Shown here piece after piece: positions 10,301-16,915 of a DNA stretch of 64,000 nucleotides. Numbering within the stretch: the first letter of the stretch is position 1; each line of letters opens with the position of its first letter. The translations under genes and the position numbers were made by a program. The DNA is from G963668185 sp963668185 (GTDB taxonomy: Bacteria; Chloroflexota; Dehalococcoidia; Lucifugimonadales; G963668185), in contig OY764162.1 in assembly GCA_963668185.1 (NCBI GenBank), positions 2,232,001 to 2,296,000 of the forward strand, written 5' to 3'. The notes below the pieces were generated by a model. The model did not search any database. It was not told the origin of the DNA and worked only from the letters and a program-made list of their open reading frames with translations.

Positions 10301-11538
10301 ACTCCGTCGTGTACACGATGACGGGCAACACGGTTTCGACTTCCACGGCCCAGCAGGCAAGCAGCTACGGTCGGATGGCCGCGGCCCGTCAGCAGAGCCA
10401 GCAGCACAACGAGTTCTCGGTGAACTCGCAGACGGGCCAGGTGATCGTGAACGAGGGGGCGAACCTCGACTACGAGCAGACTCACACGCACGTTATCACG
10501 ATAACGGCCAGCCACGCCGACTCATCGAACCCCGGCCACAACCTCGTCAACGCGGTGTACACGGTGACGATCACCATAGGGGACGTGAACGAGCCTCCCG
10601 CCGCGCCCGGCACGCCGACGCTGAAGGAGAACACGTACACGTCTTTGACGGCAACGTGGACCGAGCCGGACATGACGGGCAAGCCCGCTATCGAGGAGTA
10701 CTCGGTCGCGTTCTGGCCCGAGGGACACAGCGAGTGCCGGCAGGTGGAGAGCGCCGGCAGCGGCAACGAGATAGTACTGGACAGCATCGTCAACTGCCCG
10801 GACCCCGAGGACACGCCTCTGAGGTCGGGCAGGGGGTACGAGTTGGAAGTGCGGGCCCGCAACGCCGAGGGATACAGCGCGTGGTCATCGACGGCGACGC
10901 TGTACACGAAGGCCAAGCCGGCGCCCGATGTCCCCGAGACCCCCACGGCGACCACGACGCCGACGGCCACGCCTGCGCCGACTGCGACACCGACGCCGAC
11001 GGTGACGCCCACGGCCACTTCGACGCCTGTGCCTACGGCCACGCCGTCGCCGGTGCCCACGGCCAGCCCGACGCCCGCGTCCGTGCCGACTGCCAGCCCG
11101 TCGCCCGTGTCCACGGCCACGCCCGCGCCTGCGCCGACCGCGACGCCGACGGCAGCGCCCGCTGCGGCGGCCACGGCCACGCCGACGCCGGTACCCACGC
11201 CCAGCCCGACGCCTACGCCCGAACCGACGCCGGAGTTGTCGCTGCTGTCGGACGAGACCGCGCCCGGCCTGGAGGACCCGCGCCGTCCGATAGGCGGCGA
11301 CATCGTCCGCAACCTGCCGGTGCGCGTGCTGGAAGACGACTCGGGAGGCCCGGCGATGGTGGAGGCCGGCCCGCCGCCCGCGCCGACGCCGGAGCCGTCC
11401 GCGCCGCCCGCCGACGACCGCGGCGGCTACACGATGGCCGTGTGGTCTATGCTGGTGGCGCTGCTGGCCGCGCTGCTCGCCGTCCCGTTCCTGTTCGCGC
11501 TCCGCCGCCGCAGGAAACGCGCGGAGAGCGCGGCATAA
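4348..11538 (+). CDS. Giant FN3/cadherin-repeat membrane-anchored surface protein
   Basis: 2396 residues. After a basic N-region comes a hydrophobic signal (FGLVALLVAVAAIAVLA, residues ~34-52). Two FN3-type modules (~61-151 and ~175-266) are separated by TPTPKPTPEP linkers. Then come a putative Ig/He_PIG module (LPAGLSFDAGARTITGTP, ~283-376) and another FN3-like unit. Alternating FN3 and cadherin-like modules follow, about eight of each. The cadherin units carry RSIAENSA, LTYSLSGTDA, LDYE and DVNEPP, which resemble calcium-site motifs. Residues ~2192-2294 are Pro/Thr-rich and a membrane helix near 2363-2382 precedes RRRRKR. It is probably a cell-surface adhesin or scaffold. The RBS is weak, and ATGs at 4363 and 4375 are alternative starts. 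Confidence 0.88.
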   Translation: MSITAMFGRMNDKSSRSRGARHGGRAARTLGPRFGLVALLVAVAAIAVLAPGTAQGSGELGTPSSVSLSRGDGTVSASWSAVSGATHYHVTYSTDGGGSWHAPVSGHRNITSTGLTFSADNSKTYIVGVRAGNEGGWGGWRNSSSSGPYKPPTRTPTPKPTPEPTPEPEPTPDPPGTPSSVSISRSDGTVTASWDALSGATKYHVTYSTDGGGSWHAPVSGHTNITSNSLTFSADNAKTYMVGVRGGNEGGWGGWRNSSSSGPYTPAPDPTPTPEGEAGAAVQPQNADLSFGGATIADQSWHKDDAVTTLTLPAATGGNGTTTYALSPALPAGLSFDAGARTITGTPTVTSAQATYRYTATDGTDTVMLSFKAEVLEIGAIGCSSLKSSISVSASTNPAHSIYALALSINSANGSADQAKIEWKKKSDSTWSEKTVDANISSAAIESLDSNTAYEVMFAIRFNSSHLDFGQCGWKYSDVAEATTASPAVPHKPNAPTVTQNSTTPKTQLDVTWTATYGAPKVSGYHVEYRKKGETNWTGWGSTFTTLKTTITGLTEGTTYEVQVQARNSQGTGSWSDPGEGTTQDKNVDPEFSADTATRSIAENSAADANVGSPVTATDTEGDTLTYSLSGTDASSFTIDSATGQIKVGSGTTLDFESVTTSYSVTVGVSDLKDDQDTADTVVDDTITITVSVTDVNEPPPKFDPTATQQASSPKYQIAVRWQSPTMTGKPAVTHFDLRYRKKGLKNDPWTQTDDLGKDLKYYAITGLTYKTDYQVEMRAANDEGDGAWSDTDEVKTHDQTEPEFSATSTTLSIAEDAAIGDDVGVVAATDDDNDTPYYSMSGTGVGDFSLGLYNGTIDVAAALDYEATSSYTLTLSVKDKKASDDTADDVVDDTITVTINVTDVNEPPPKLSAPTVSANSATPSTKLDVSWTAPTMTGKPAVDDYDVRYRLAGDTGWTEWNASNTSTATSATITGLTSGKTYEVQVRAGNHEGDGPWSDSGTAITDASAVSRSVAENSAAGTNVGAAVTAVSTNTTYTYSHALSGTDAASFEIGSSTGQITVKTGTSLDYETKTSYSVVVTVTAAAKTQGANAQSVDPNAPGDYVIPVTINVSDVNEPPPSQAAPTVAAHATAPKYKLDVSWTAPTMTGKPAVTDYDVQYKKSSDSTWTSHSFTGTGTATTLTGLTAGTTYDVQVKAVNDEGNSGWSASGSKKTSANAAPAFSSATTTRSIAENSAANAGVGAAVAATDADGDTLTYSLTGTNAGDFSIDSATGRIKVKSALDYEAKTSYSVTLNVSDKKNAQEGTDNTVDDTIAVTIAVTDVAEPPAAPDTPSMWQHSPSPKTQLDVGWTAPDMTGKPAITDYDVQYKKTATSTWSAWPHAGTETTAKLTGLDEGTRYEVQVKAKNDEGWSGWSVSGTATTQDKNVHSEFPGATSTRSIAENSAAGTNVGAPVTASDTEGHTLYYSLTGTDGGKFDVGLNTGQITVKTGHVPNYEAKTTYSVTVQVSDRKDTDDNPDTVIDDTIEVTIAVTDVAEPPAAPSAPTVSANSATPESKIDVSWTAPDMTGKPAISDYDVRYRLSGASGWTDASFSGTGVSTTLTGLDAGKSYDVQVRATNDEGAGAWSDSGTAITMAGGVARSVAENTAAGTAIGDPVTATTTSANYTYSHALSGTDAASFDIDSSSGQIKVKAALDYETKTSYSVIVTVTASSAGANAQSLTLTPNAPGDYVVPVAITVTDVNEKAKFKDIGFLGATREIAENSAAGSNVGAPVTATDPDGNALAYSLTGTDADKFDVATSTGQITVGSGTVLDYEAKTNYLVTVQVSDGIDENGDPDTEIDASALVNVNVTDVNEPPPAPDGPTVSQNSADRTSRLDVSWSAPDMTGKPDITDYDVRYKKATSTAWSSHSFSGTGTATTLTGLDMGTRYEVQVRAVNHEGDGAWSTSGSNRTQDLKSAALSVDENTTGGTAVSGSLPPVDSEGHSVVYTMTGNTVSTSTAQQASSYGRMAAARQQSQQHNEFSVNSQTGQVIVNEGANLDYEQTHTHVITITASHADSSNPGHNLVNAVYTVTITIGDVNEPPAAPGTPTLKENTYTSLTATWTEPDMTGKPAIEEYSVAFWPEGHSECRQVESAGSGNEIVLDSIVNCPDPEDTPLRSGRGYELEVRARNAEGYSAWSSTATLYTKAKPAPDVPETPTATTTPTATPAPTATPTPTVTPTATSTPVPTATPSPVPTASPTPASVPTASPSPVSTATPAPAPTATPTAAPAAAATATPTPVPTPSPTPTPEPTPELSLLSDETAPGLEDPRRPIGGDIVRNLPVRVLEDDSGGPAMVEAGPPPAPTPEPSAPPADDRGGYTMAVWSMLVALLAALLAVPFLFALRRRRKRAESAA

Positions 11539-11571
11539 CAACGACGAACACGGCCTCCGTCATACCGGCGG
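9894..11571 (+). repeat. Long direct repeat shared with 44-1731
   Basis: The last ~1.65 kb of this gene plus about 35 bp beyond its stop closely match the partial gene at the left edge. Long stretches are identical, for example across residues QASSYGR to GQVIVNEG. The Pro/Thr linker is the most divergent part. The pair can recombine or undergo gene conversion. Confidence 0.8.
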
Positions 11572-11580
11572 AGGCCGTTT
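11550..11580 (+). terminator. Intrinsic terminator of the giant surface-protein gene
   Basis: A perfect 10-bp stem, ACGGCCTCCG with CGGAGGCCGT, and a 9-nt loop are followed by TTT, 12 bases after the stop codon. The T-run is short, so efficiency is uncertain. Confidence 0.55.
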
Positions 11581-11617
11581 CCTCAACCGTCATTCCTGCG
11601 CCAGCAGGAACCCGGGG

Positions 11618-11731
11618 CTAGCGGGAATCCAGTGGGGCGGGGGCCTCGCCCATGAACAGCCTGGCCGTCCGGCCGTCCCCGAACGTAAACAGTTCCTCGC
11701 GCTTGGGTTCTATTCCCAGCACAAGCCGGGC
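11618..11731 (-). pseudogene. Fragment resembling a retropepsin-like aspartyl protease
   Basis: The minus strand encodes LVLGIEPKREELFTFGDG then RTARLFMGEA, which resembles the region after the active site of small bacterial clan AA aspartic proteases (pattern LGIEP...ADGR...GEA). The catalytic DTGA is absent, there is no good start, and the last codons run into a dispersed repeat (CTGGATTCCCGCTAG). It is best read as a decayed remnant. Confidence 0.35.
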
Positions 11732-11734
11732 GCT

Positions 11735-11763
11735 TTGACAGCTATTGCGCCCTATGTTAGTTT
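11735..11763 (+). promoter_or_regulatory. Promoter for the Rdx selenoprotein gene
   Basis: TTGACA at 11735-11740, 17 nt, then TAGTTT at 11758-11763 with an extended -10 TG at 11755. The predicted transcript starts near 11770, giving a leader of about 65 nt. Confidence 0.4.
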
Positions 11764-11835
11764 CCGAGATGCTCGGCGGCGGGCGTTGCGGCGCTGTCGC
11801 TGGCGGGACGATCCCAGACTCACAGGAGGCAGAAC

Positions 11836-12090
11836 GTGTCAGAAGGGAAGATCGAGGTAGAGATAGTTTACTGCGTGCCCTGAAGCCATCATGGCGTAAT
11901 GGCCTGGATGGCCAACGAAATCTTCGCGGAGGGCGGCGCGGACGTCGCAATCAAGGTTACGCCGGCCGGGGGCGGGGTGCTCCAGGTCTATGCCGGGGGC
12001 GACAAGATCTACGATAAGGCTGATGAGGGCGACTTCCCGGACCTGACGCGCGTCAAGGAACTGCGGGCGGCGGTCAGGGAGCGGCTGTAA
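11836..12090 (+). CDS. Rdx/SelW-family selenoprotein (in-frame UGA at 11881)
   Basis: 84 residues if UGA 11881-11883 is read as selenocysteine. A perfect AGGAGG (11824-11829) lies 6 nt before GTG 11836, and the frame runs VSEGKIEVEIVYCVP-U-SHHGVMAWMANE and on to KELRAAVRERL. YCxxU sits where the Rdx family (SelW, SelT, SelH and bacterial CxxC homologues) has its thioredoxin-like redox pair. GGVLQVYAGGDKIYDK and DFPDLTRVKELR match the second half of that fold. A UGA-blind gene call would start at ATG 11899 and lose the redox motif. The likely role is a cytoplasmic thiol/selenol redox protein. It implies the cell has SelA, SelB, SelD and tRNA-Sec, none of which are in this window. Confidence 0.85.
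11895..11917 (+). promoter_or_regulatory. Bacterial SECIS-like hairpin
   Basis: CGT (11895-11897) pairs with ACG (11915-11917). After a two-A bulge, TGGCC (11900-11904) pairs with GGCCA (11910-11914) around the loop TGGAT. The loop starts 21 nt after the UGA and has G at its second position, within the usual spacing and loop pattern for bacterial SECIS elements. Confidence 0.6.
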
Positions 12091-12116
12091 GGGGCGCGGG
12101 TCGGTAGGCATCACCC

Positions 12117-12333
12117 TCACCCCAACCCTCTCCCTCAAGGGAGAGGGGGATTTAGGGCAGGCGCTTCGGCCCTTCGACAGGCTCAGGGCGAACGGATTTC
12201 GCGTTCGGGCGGGTTGTGGCGTGTCTTCTGGCGGGGGTTTTTAGATTCCTCGCTTCGCTCGGAATGACAGGTGAGGGCGGCGCGGTTGGAATGACAGTTA
12301 AGAGTGGCGCGCTTGGAGTGACAATCTTTAGTG
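12117..12333. repeat. Intergenic repeat cluster before the CoA-transferase gene
   Basis: It contains a CCCTCTCCCTC/GAGGGAGAGGG hairpin (~12125-12149), a CTTCGACAGGCTCAGGGC element (12168-12195), and a degenerate right end of the 135-bp inverted-repeat family (AGATTCCTCGCTTCGCTC, ~12242) followed by two decayed GGAATGACAG ends. No gene or clear promoter was seen. Confidence 0.6.
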
Positions 12334-12340
12334 ATCTGCG

Positions 12341-14743
12341 ATGCCGAGTGCGCTTGACGGCATAACGGTGGCGGACCTGTCGCGGGGGATGGCGGGCGCG
12401 CTGGCCGCTATGTTCCTGTGCGACAACGGCGCGAGGGTGATCCGCGTGGAGGATTCCTCCGACCCGGAGCGTCCGAGGCCGGAAGGCTACCGCATCTGGA
12501 ACCGGGGGAAGGAGAGCCTCGCGCTCGACCTCTCGGAAGCGGCCCGAGGGCTTGACGGCGGCGGGTCGCCGGATCTGGCGGTCTTCGACAAGCTGGTTCG
12601 AAAGTCGGACGTCGTCATCGAGACGTTCGCTCCGAGTTCGTCGCGCGGGCGGCTCGTCGAGTACGACAGGCTGCGGGCGATCAACGCCGGGGTGGTCCAC
12701 TGCTCGATCACCGGCTACGGCAGGCGCGGGCGGCTGCGAGACTGCGACCCGGACGAGCAACTGGTCATGGCGCGGGTCGGCATCTCCGGCGCGGCGCCGA
12801 CGTACAGGCCGGGGCCGTCGTACGTCACGCACCCGATACCGAGCGTCAACAGCGCGCTGATGGCGGCCCAGGGGATAGTCGCCTCGCTCCTGACGAGGGA
12901 GAAGTCGGGCGCGGGGCGCTCGATGGAGACGTCCCTGCTGGCGGGGGCGCTCATCACGGCCAGCCAGTTCCAGTCGGAGAACAAGCAGTTGTCGCCGTAC
13001 CGCGGCACGCCGTCGGGCGGGAACCCGTTCTACAGCGTGTATCGGTGCGGGGACGGCGAGTACCTGCAGATCGCCTGCATACACACCGGCTTCGCCGAGC
13101 TTGCGGCCGCGGTGATGGGCATCTACGACCAGTTTCCGGGGTCGGCGGACGACCCGCGAAGGTTCGTGCCGAGGGACGAGGACGCCCGCCGCGAAATGTG
13201 CGACCTGGTGGCGGCCACGATGGAAACGAGGCCGGCGCGCGAGTGGGAAGGCGTCTTCGAGGAGGCGGACGTGCCGTTCATGCGGGCGCGCACGGTGGAG
13301 GAGGGGATGCGTGACCCGCAGGTGCTGCACAACGGGATGGTGAAGCGGCTTCAGGACCCGGAAGTGGGCGAGGTGGTGCAGATGGGGCTGCCGATCAAGC
13401 TGTCCGAGAGGCCAGGCCGCATACGCTTCGCGGCCCGGAAGCCGGGGGCAGACACGGAGGCGATTCTCGCCGAGTTGGCGCGCGAGCCGGACGTTGAGCC
13501 GGTTGCCTCGCAGTCAGAGACGTGCGCGGAGATGGCGCCCCCGCTGGACGGCGTCCGCGTGCTCGAAGTCTCGAACGTGATCGCGGGGCCGGTGATCGGC
13601 ATGTACCTGGCGTCGCTCGGCGCGAACGTCATCAAGATGGAGCCTCTGAGGGGCGAGATCTCCAGGCCGGGAGAGCACCGTTTCTTCGTGGCCGGGAACG
13701 CGAACAAGCGCAGCATCGGGATGAACGCGAGCAGCCCGGAGGGGCGGGCGGCGGCGCAGCGCATCGCGGAAACGGTGGACGTGCTGGTGGCGAACACGCG
13801 GCCGGGGACGATACGCCGCATGGGGATCGACCGAGAGGGCATGGGAGAGCGGAACCCGAAGCTGGTGGAGTCGTACGTGACGGCGTTCGGCCCCGACGGC
13901 CCGTACGACCACAGGCCGGGCCTCGATCCGCTGGCGCAGGCGCTGACCGGACTCCAGCGCAACCAGGGCGGCGCGCACAACCCGCCGGTATTCCTGGCGT
14001 GGCAGGCGCCGACCGACTACACGGCGGGAGGAATGGCGGCGCTGGGGGCGATCATCAGCCTGTTCGTGCGGGAGCGCGAGGGAGTGTGCCAACGCTCGGA
14101 CACGAACCTGCTGAACGCGGGCGCGGTGATGAACGGCGACCGGTTCCTGACATACGAGGGCAAGCCGGCGGAGATGGAGGCGGACGCGGGGCACTACGGC
14201 CTGAGCGCGCTGCACCGGCTCTACGAAGCGTCCGACGGCTGGATCTACCTCGCGGCGGAAGGCGAGGACGCGTGGGAGCCGCTGTGCGAGTCGCTGGGCG
14301 CGGGGCCGCTGGCGGAGGACCGGCAGTTCGCGGACGCGGCGTCGCGCGAATCGAACGACGAGGCGCTCGCGGAGGAACTGGGCAAGCTGTTCGCGGGCAT
14401 GTCCGCGGAGGAGGCGTTGGAGCGGCTGGAGCGGGCGAGCGTCGGATGCTCGCCGGTCCCGGCGGAGCAGATGCCGGGCTACTTCGATGACGAGCACACG
14501 AGGGCGAACGGGCAGTACGTGGAGCACGACCACGTGATATGGGGCCGCACGATGTACTCCGGGCAGCTCGTGCGCTTCGCGAACACGAGGCCGATAGACG
14601 GGCGGCCCACGCCGCTGCTGGGCGAGCACACGCGGGAGGCGCTGGCCGAGGCGGGCTACACCGGGGCGGAGATCGACGACCTGTACGCCGGCGGCATCGT
14701 CACGACGGTAACGCCAGAGGAGTACGTGCCGGGGTTCAGGTAG
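12341..14743 (+). CDS. Two-domain family III (CaiB/BaiF) CoA-transferase
   Basis: 800 residues, about twice the usual length, with two CaiB/BaiF domains in tandem. Domain 1 begins PSALDGITVADLSRG; domain 2 begins near residue 396 with PPLDGVRVLEVSNVIAGP. Family III enzymes move CoA between acids through a catalytic Asp. Domain 2 keeps it (APTDYTAGG, Asp559). The aligned position in domain 1 is Ser168 (IPSVNSALMAA). So domain 2 is probably the active half and domain 1 structural. The substrate is unknown; a carboxylic-acid degradation role is inferred. The RBS is weak. A CCTTCCCCAG hairpin follows the stop. Confidence 0.88.
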   Translation: MPSALDGITVADLSRGMAGALAAMFLCDNGARVIRVEDSSDPERPRPEGYRIWNRGKESLALDLSEAARGLDGGGSPDLAVFDKLVRKSDVVIETFAPSSSRGRLVEYDRLRAINAGVVHCSITGYGRRGRLRDCDPDEQLVMARVGISGAAPTYRPGPSYVTHPIPSVNSALMAAQGIVASLLTREKSGAGRSMETSLLAGALITASQFQSENKQLSPYRGTPSGGNPFYSVYRCGDGEYLQIACIHTGFAELAAAVMGIYDQFPGSADDPRRFVPRDEDARREMCDLVAATMETRPAREWEGVFEEADVPFMRARTVEEGMRDPQVLHNGMVKRLQDPEVGEVVQMGLPIKLSERPGRIRFAARKPGADTEAILAELAREPDVEPVASQSETCAEMAPPLDGVRVLEVSNVIAGPVIGMYLASLGANVIKMEPLRGEISRPGEHRFFVAGNANKRSIGMNASSPEGRAAAQRIAETVDVLVANTRPGTIRRMGIDREGMGERNPKLVESYVTAFGPDGPYDHRPGLDPLAQALTGLQRNQGGAHNPPVFLAWQAPTDYTAGGMAALGAIISLFVREREGVCQRSDTNLLNAGAVMNGDRFLTYEGKPAEMEADAGHYGLSALHRLYEASDGWIYLAAEGEDAWEPLCESLGAGPLAEDRQFADAASRESNDEALAEELGKLFAGMSAEEALERLERASVGCSPVPAEQMPGYFDDEHTRANGQYVEHDHVIWGRTMYSGQLVRFANTRPIDGRPTPLLGEHTREALAEAGYTGAEIDDLYAGGIVTTVTPEEYVPGFR

Positions 14744-14755
14744 GCCCCATCCTAG

Positions 14756-14779
14756 CCTTCCCCAGCAGACTGGGGAAGG
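14756..14779. repeat. CCTTCCCCAG hairpin element between convergent genes
   Basis: A perfect 10-bp stem with CAGA loop lies between the convergent CoA-transferase and cupin genes. It is positioned to act as a bidirectional mRNA 3' end, though no T-run is present. Confidence 0.55.
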
Positions 14780-14796
14780 GATCAGAAGTTGGCGGG

Positions 14797-15177
14797 CTAC
14801 GGTTCGGCGGTGGCGGCCGGGCCGCCTTCGACGTAGGTGGTGCGGGCGAACGGGTCCGGGACGGGGAAGTACACCAGCAGCCGCGAGCCTTCTTCCGCGA
14901 CGCTCGTGAACCCGTGAACCGTGCCTTTGGGGACGACTATGGTGCTGTCCGGGCCTGCTTTCAGGACTTCGTCCCCTACCCTGACCTCAAGCTCGCCTTC
15001 GAGCACGGTGATTAGCTCGTCGTCCTCGTGGACGTGCAGGGGCGGGCCTGCGCCGTTACCTACGAGGCTGTAGTCCATGGTCACGGCGACGTTCTGGTCG
15101 GGGCCGACGAGGTGCCACATACGGTAGTTGGGGCGCCACGGGCTTTCGGGGACTTCGCTGTGGTTGACGATGCACAT
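14797..15177 (-). CDS. Small cupin-domain protein
   Basis: 126 residues forming a single cupin_2 barrel. Metal-ligand-like motifs are PPLHVHEDDELITVLEGE (first cupin motif with two His and a Glu) and VVPKGTVHGF (second motif with His). No signal peptide. The family includes dioxygenases, isomerases and ligand-binding proteins, so no reaction can be assigned. It is convergent with the CoA-transferase gene. Confidence 0.8.
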   Translation of the reverse strand: MCIVNHSEVPESPWRPNYRMWHLVGPDQNVAVTMDYSLVGNGAGPPLHVHEDDELITVLEGELEVRVGDEVLKAGPDSTIVVPKGTVHGFTSVAEEGSRLLVYFPVPDPFARTTYVEGGPAATAEP

Positions 15178-15227
15178 GGGCGGGGCTGCTCCTTCAGGTC
15201 AAAGTAGCGTAGGCCGCAGTTCCGTTT

Positions 15228-15252
15228 CGTTCGTGGTGAGCCTGTCGAACCA
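15228..15252. repeat. CGTTCGTGGTGAGCCTGTCG dispersed repeat
   Basis: A 25-bp element shared with 1763-1787 and, inverted, with 2103-2127 and 38724-38748. It lies in the 15178-15397 gap, where no gene was recognised. Confidence 0.6.
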
Positions 15253-15397
15253 TGAGCGGGCTGCTGGCCGCTATTCTACGCACTGAGGCGGCGGTCGACA
15301 CGGCGACAGGCCGGAGCGCTGCGTGATCCCGAGGAGTCCCGTGATATACTCCGCGCTCCTCGTACCTGAAGCCCCCGGAAGGAGTCTGAGCCAGCGT

Positions 15398-16144
15398 ATG
15401 CCGACGGGCGCGGAAGCGGCGTATGCAGCCGCGGTGATGCTGGCGGCGTCCACGGTGTACAGCACGGTGGGGTTCGGCATTGGGGTGAGCGGATCCCCAC
15501 TGCTGCTCCTGATGTTCGAGCCTCAGACCAGCGTGCTCATCGTGAACACGTCCGGGCTGTTCGTGTTCGCGTGGCTGGCGTGGCACACGCGGAGGAGCCT
15601 CGACCGGCAGGAGCTTGCGCCGATGGTCGCGGCGGGGCTCGCGGGCGTGCCGGGCGGCGTGCTGGTGCTGGCGCTGGCTAGCGCGTCGGCGCTGCGGATC
15701 ACGATCACAGTGCTGATCCTGGCGCTGGCGGCCGCTGTGGCGTTCAACCTGCGCGCGCCGGGGGCCGGCGGCAGGTGGGCGGTGCTCGGCGCGGGATTCG
15801 TGGGCAGCACGTTCATCAACGCGACGGGCGTTGGCGGGCCGCTGATCGCGCTGACGCTGCTCGCGCGGGGCGGGTCGAGGGACGAGGTCCGGTGCGCGGC
15901 GTCGGTGTTCTTCTTCGTAGTCGGGTCCGTGGCTGCCGTGGGATACGGGATCGCGGGGCTGTACACCGTGGAGCGGCTGGCGCTCGTGGGCGCGGCGGTA
16001 CCGGCGGTGCTCGCGGGGTTCGGGGTGTCCCACCTGCTGACGAAGGGAATGAACGAGGCGGTGTTCAGGAGGGTCGTGGTGGCGGTGGTGTTCGTGACGT
16101 GCGGGCTGGTGCTCGGGCAGGAGGTGTCGCGGGTGCTGGGGTGA
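15398..16144 (+). CDS. TauE/SafE-family membrane permease
   Basis: 248 residues with about seven or eight hydrophobic helices and the repeated family pattern (STVGFGIGVSGSPLL in the first half, GSTFINATGVGGPLIALTLL in the second). Members export sulfite, sulfonates or other small organic anions across the inner membrane; the substrate here is unknown. ATG 15398 is preferred: GGAAGGAG lies 13 nt upstream and family homology begins there. GTG 15323 would add 25 unlikely residues. Confidence 0.8.
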   Translation: MPTGAEAAYAAAVMLAASTVYSTVGFGIGVSGSPLLLLMFEPQTSVLIVNTSGLFVFAWLAWHTRRSLDRQELAPMVAAGLAGVPGGVLVLALASASALRITITVLILALAAAVAFNLRAPGAGGRWAVLGAGFVGSTFINATGVGGPLIALTLLARGGSRDEVRCAASVFFFVVGSVAAVGYGIAGLYTVERLALVGAAVPAVLAGFGVSHLLTKGMNEAVFRRVVVAVVFVTCGLVLGQEVSRVLG

Positions 16145-16159
16145 GGGGCGAGGGGCGGA

Positions 16160-16206
16160 CCGTTCGCAGGCGGCTAGTGAGTATGGGTAGAATGGACAGC
16201 ATGAAG
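16160..16206 (+). repeat. 47-bp direct repeat, left copy
   Basis: It starts CCGTTCGCAGGCGGCTAGTG and ends AGCATGAAG, matching 16869-16915 with one mismatch. It contains a relic of a VapC C-terminus (PFAGG-stop) and the start region of the antitoxin gene. Confidence 0.85.
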
Positions 16207-16449
16207 ACGACAATTGACATTCACGACGAACTGCTTAAGCGCGCCAAACGCCACGCGGATAAGACCGGGCAGCCGCTGCGAGCCGTGGTGGAAGAAGGCA
16301 TACGGCTTGTGCTGGAAGCCAGCGCCAAGCGAAAGCCGTACAAGCTGCCCGACAAGAGCGTTGGGAAACCCGGCGACCCCTTTCCACTGGCATCGTACTC
16401 TTGGGATGAGATCCGCGACATCATCTACAACGATCGGCCTGACAATTGA
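16201..16449 (+). CDS. VapB-like antitoxin
   Basis: 82 residues. The N-terminus MKTTIDIHDELLKRAKRHAD is ribbon-helix-helix-like and resembles VapB proteins: a beta strand followed by helices for DNA binding. The acidic/hydrophobic C-terminus (SYSWDEIRDIIYNDRPDN) would wrap the toxin. The expected role is to neutralise the PIN toxin encoded next and repress the operon. ATGs at 16183 and 16192 are alternative starts in the duplicated start region. Its stop overlaps the toxin start by three bases, suggesting translational coupling. Confidence 0.75.
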   Translation: MKTTIDIHDELLKRAKRHADKTGQPLRAVVEEGIRLVLEASAKRKPYKLPDKSVGKPGDPFPLASYSWDEIRDIIYNDRPDN

Positions 16450-16886
16450 TTGCCGTCGATACAAACATCCTGGTTCATGCTCATCGCGGCGCCTCACCTC
16501 ACTACGTAGAGGCGTCCGAAACCATGCGGTCTCTCGTAGAGGGCGACTCTGCCTGGGCAATACCGTGGCCTTGCTGTTACGAGTTTCTCGGTGTCGTGAC
16601 GAATCGCCGAATCTGGAGAGATAGGGCTACAACTCCTGAGCAGGGCTGGGAGCAGCTTGAGGCGTGGGCTTCCTCAACTTCGGTACGCTTCATTGGTGAG
16701 ACTGAGAATTTCCTAGGCATCTTGGGGCAGTTCGCACGGCGGCCTCGTGTGCAGGGCGCAAAAATTCACGACGCTCGTATAGCTGCGATATGCGTTGCGC
16801 ACAACGTGGACGCGCTGCTGACGCAGGACCGCGACTTCTCCCTGTTCCCAGAACTTAAAACGCTAAACCCGTTCGCAGGCGGCTAG
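16446..16886 (+). CDS. VapC-like PIN-domain toxin
   Basis: 146 residues with TTG start at 16446, overlapping the antitoxin TGA. PIN-domain acidic residues are present: Asp5 (IAVDTNILVHA), Glu46 (CCYEFLGVV), Asp109 (KIHDARIAA) and Asp128 (LLTQDRDF). These bind Mg or Mn for single-strand RNA cleavage; VapC toxins commonly cut tRNA or rRNA, but the target here is unknown. The base composition is less GC-rich than its neighbours, which with the flanking direct repeat suggests the pair arrived or was rearranged as a module. Confidence 0.85.
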   Translation: MIAVDTNILVHAHRGASPHYVEASETMRSLVEGDSAWAIPWPCCYEFLGVVTNRRIWRDRATTPEQGWEQLEAWASSTSVRFIGETENFLGILGQFARRPRVQGAKIHDARIAAICVAHNVDALLTQDRDFSLFPELKTLNPFAGG

Positions 16887-16915
16887 TGAGTATGGGTAGA
16901 ATGGATAGCATGAAG
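16869..16915 (+). repeat. 47-bp direct repeat, right copy
   Basis: It includes the last codons of vapC (PFAGG-stop) and the translation start region of the enolase-superfamily gene. Together with 16160-16206 it brackets the TA module with a 709-bp period. Confidence 0.85.

Noticed and set aside
11885..11903. GCCAT/ATGGC hairpin as the SECIS
   Set aside because: Its loop begins only 6 nt after the UGA, closer than usual; the 11895-11917 hairpin fits spacing and loop better.
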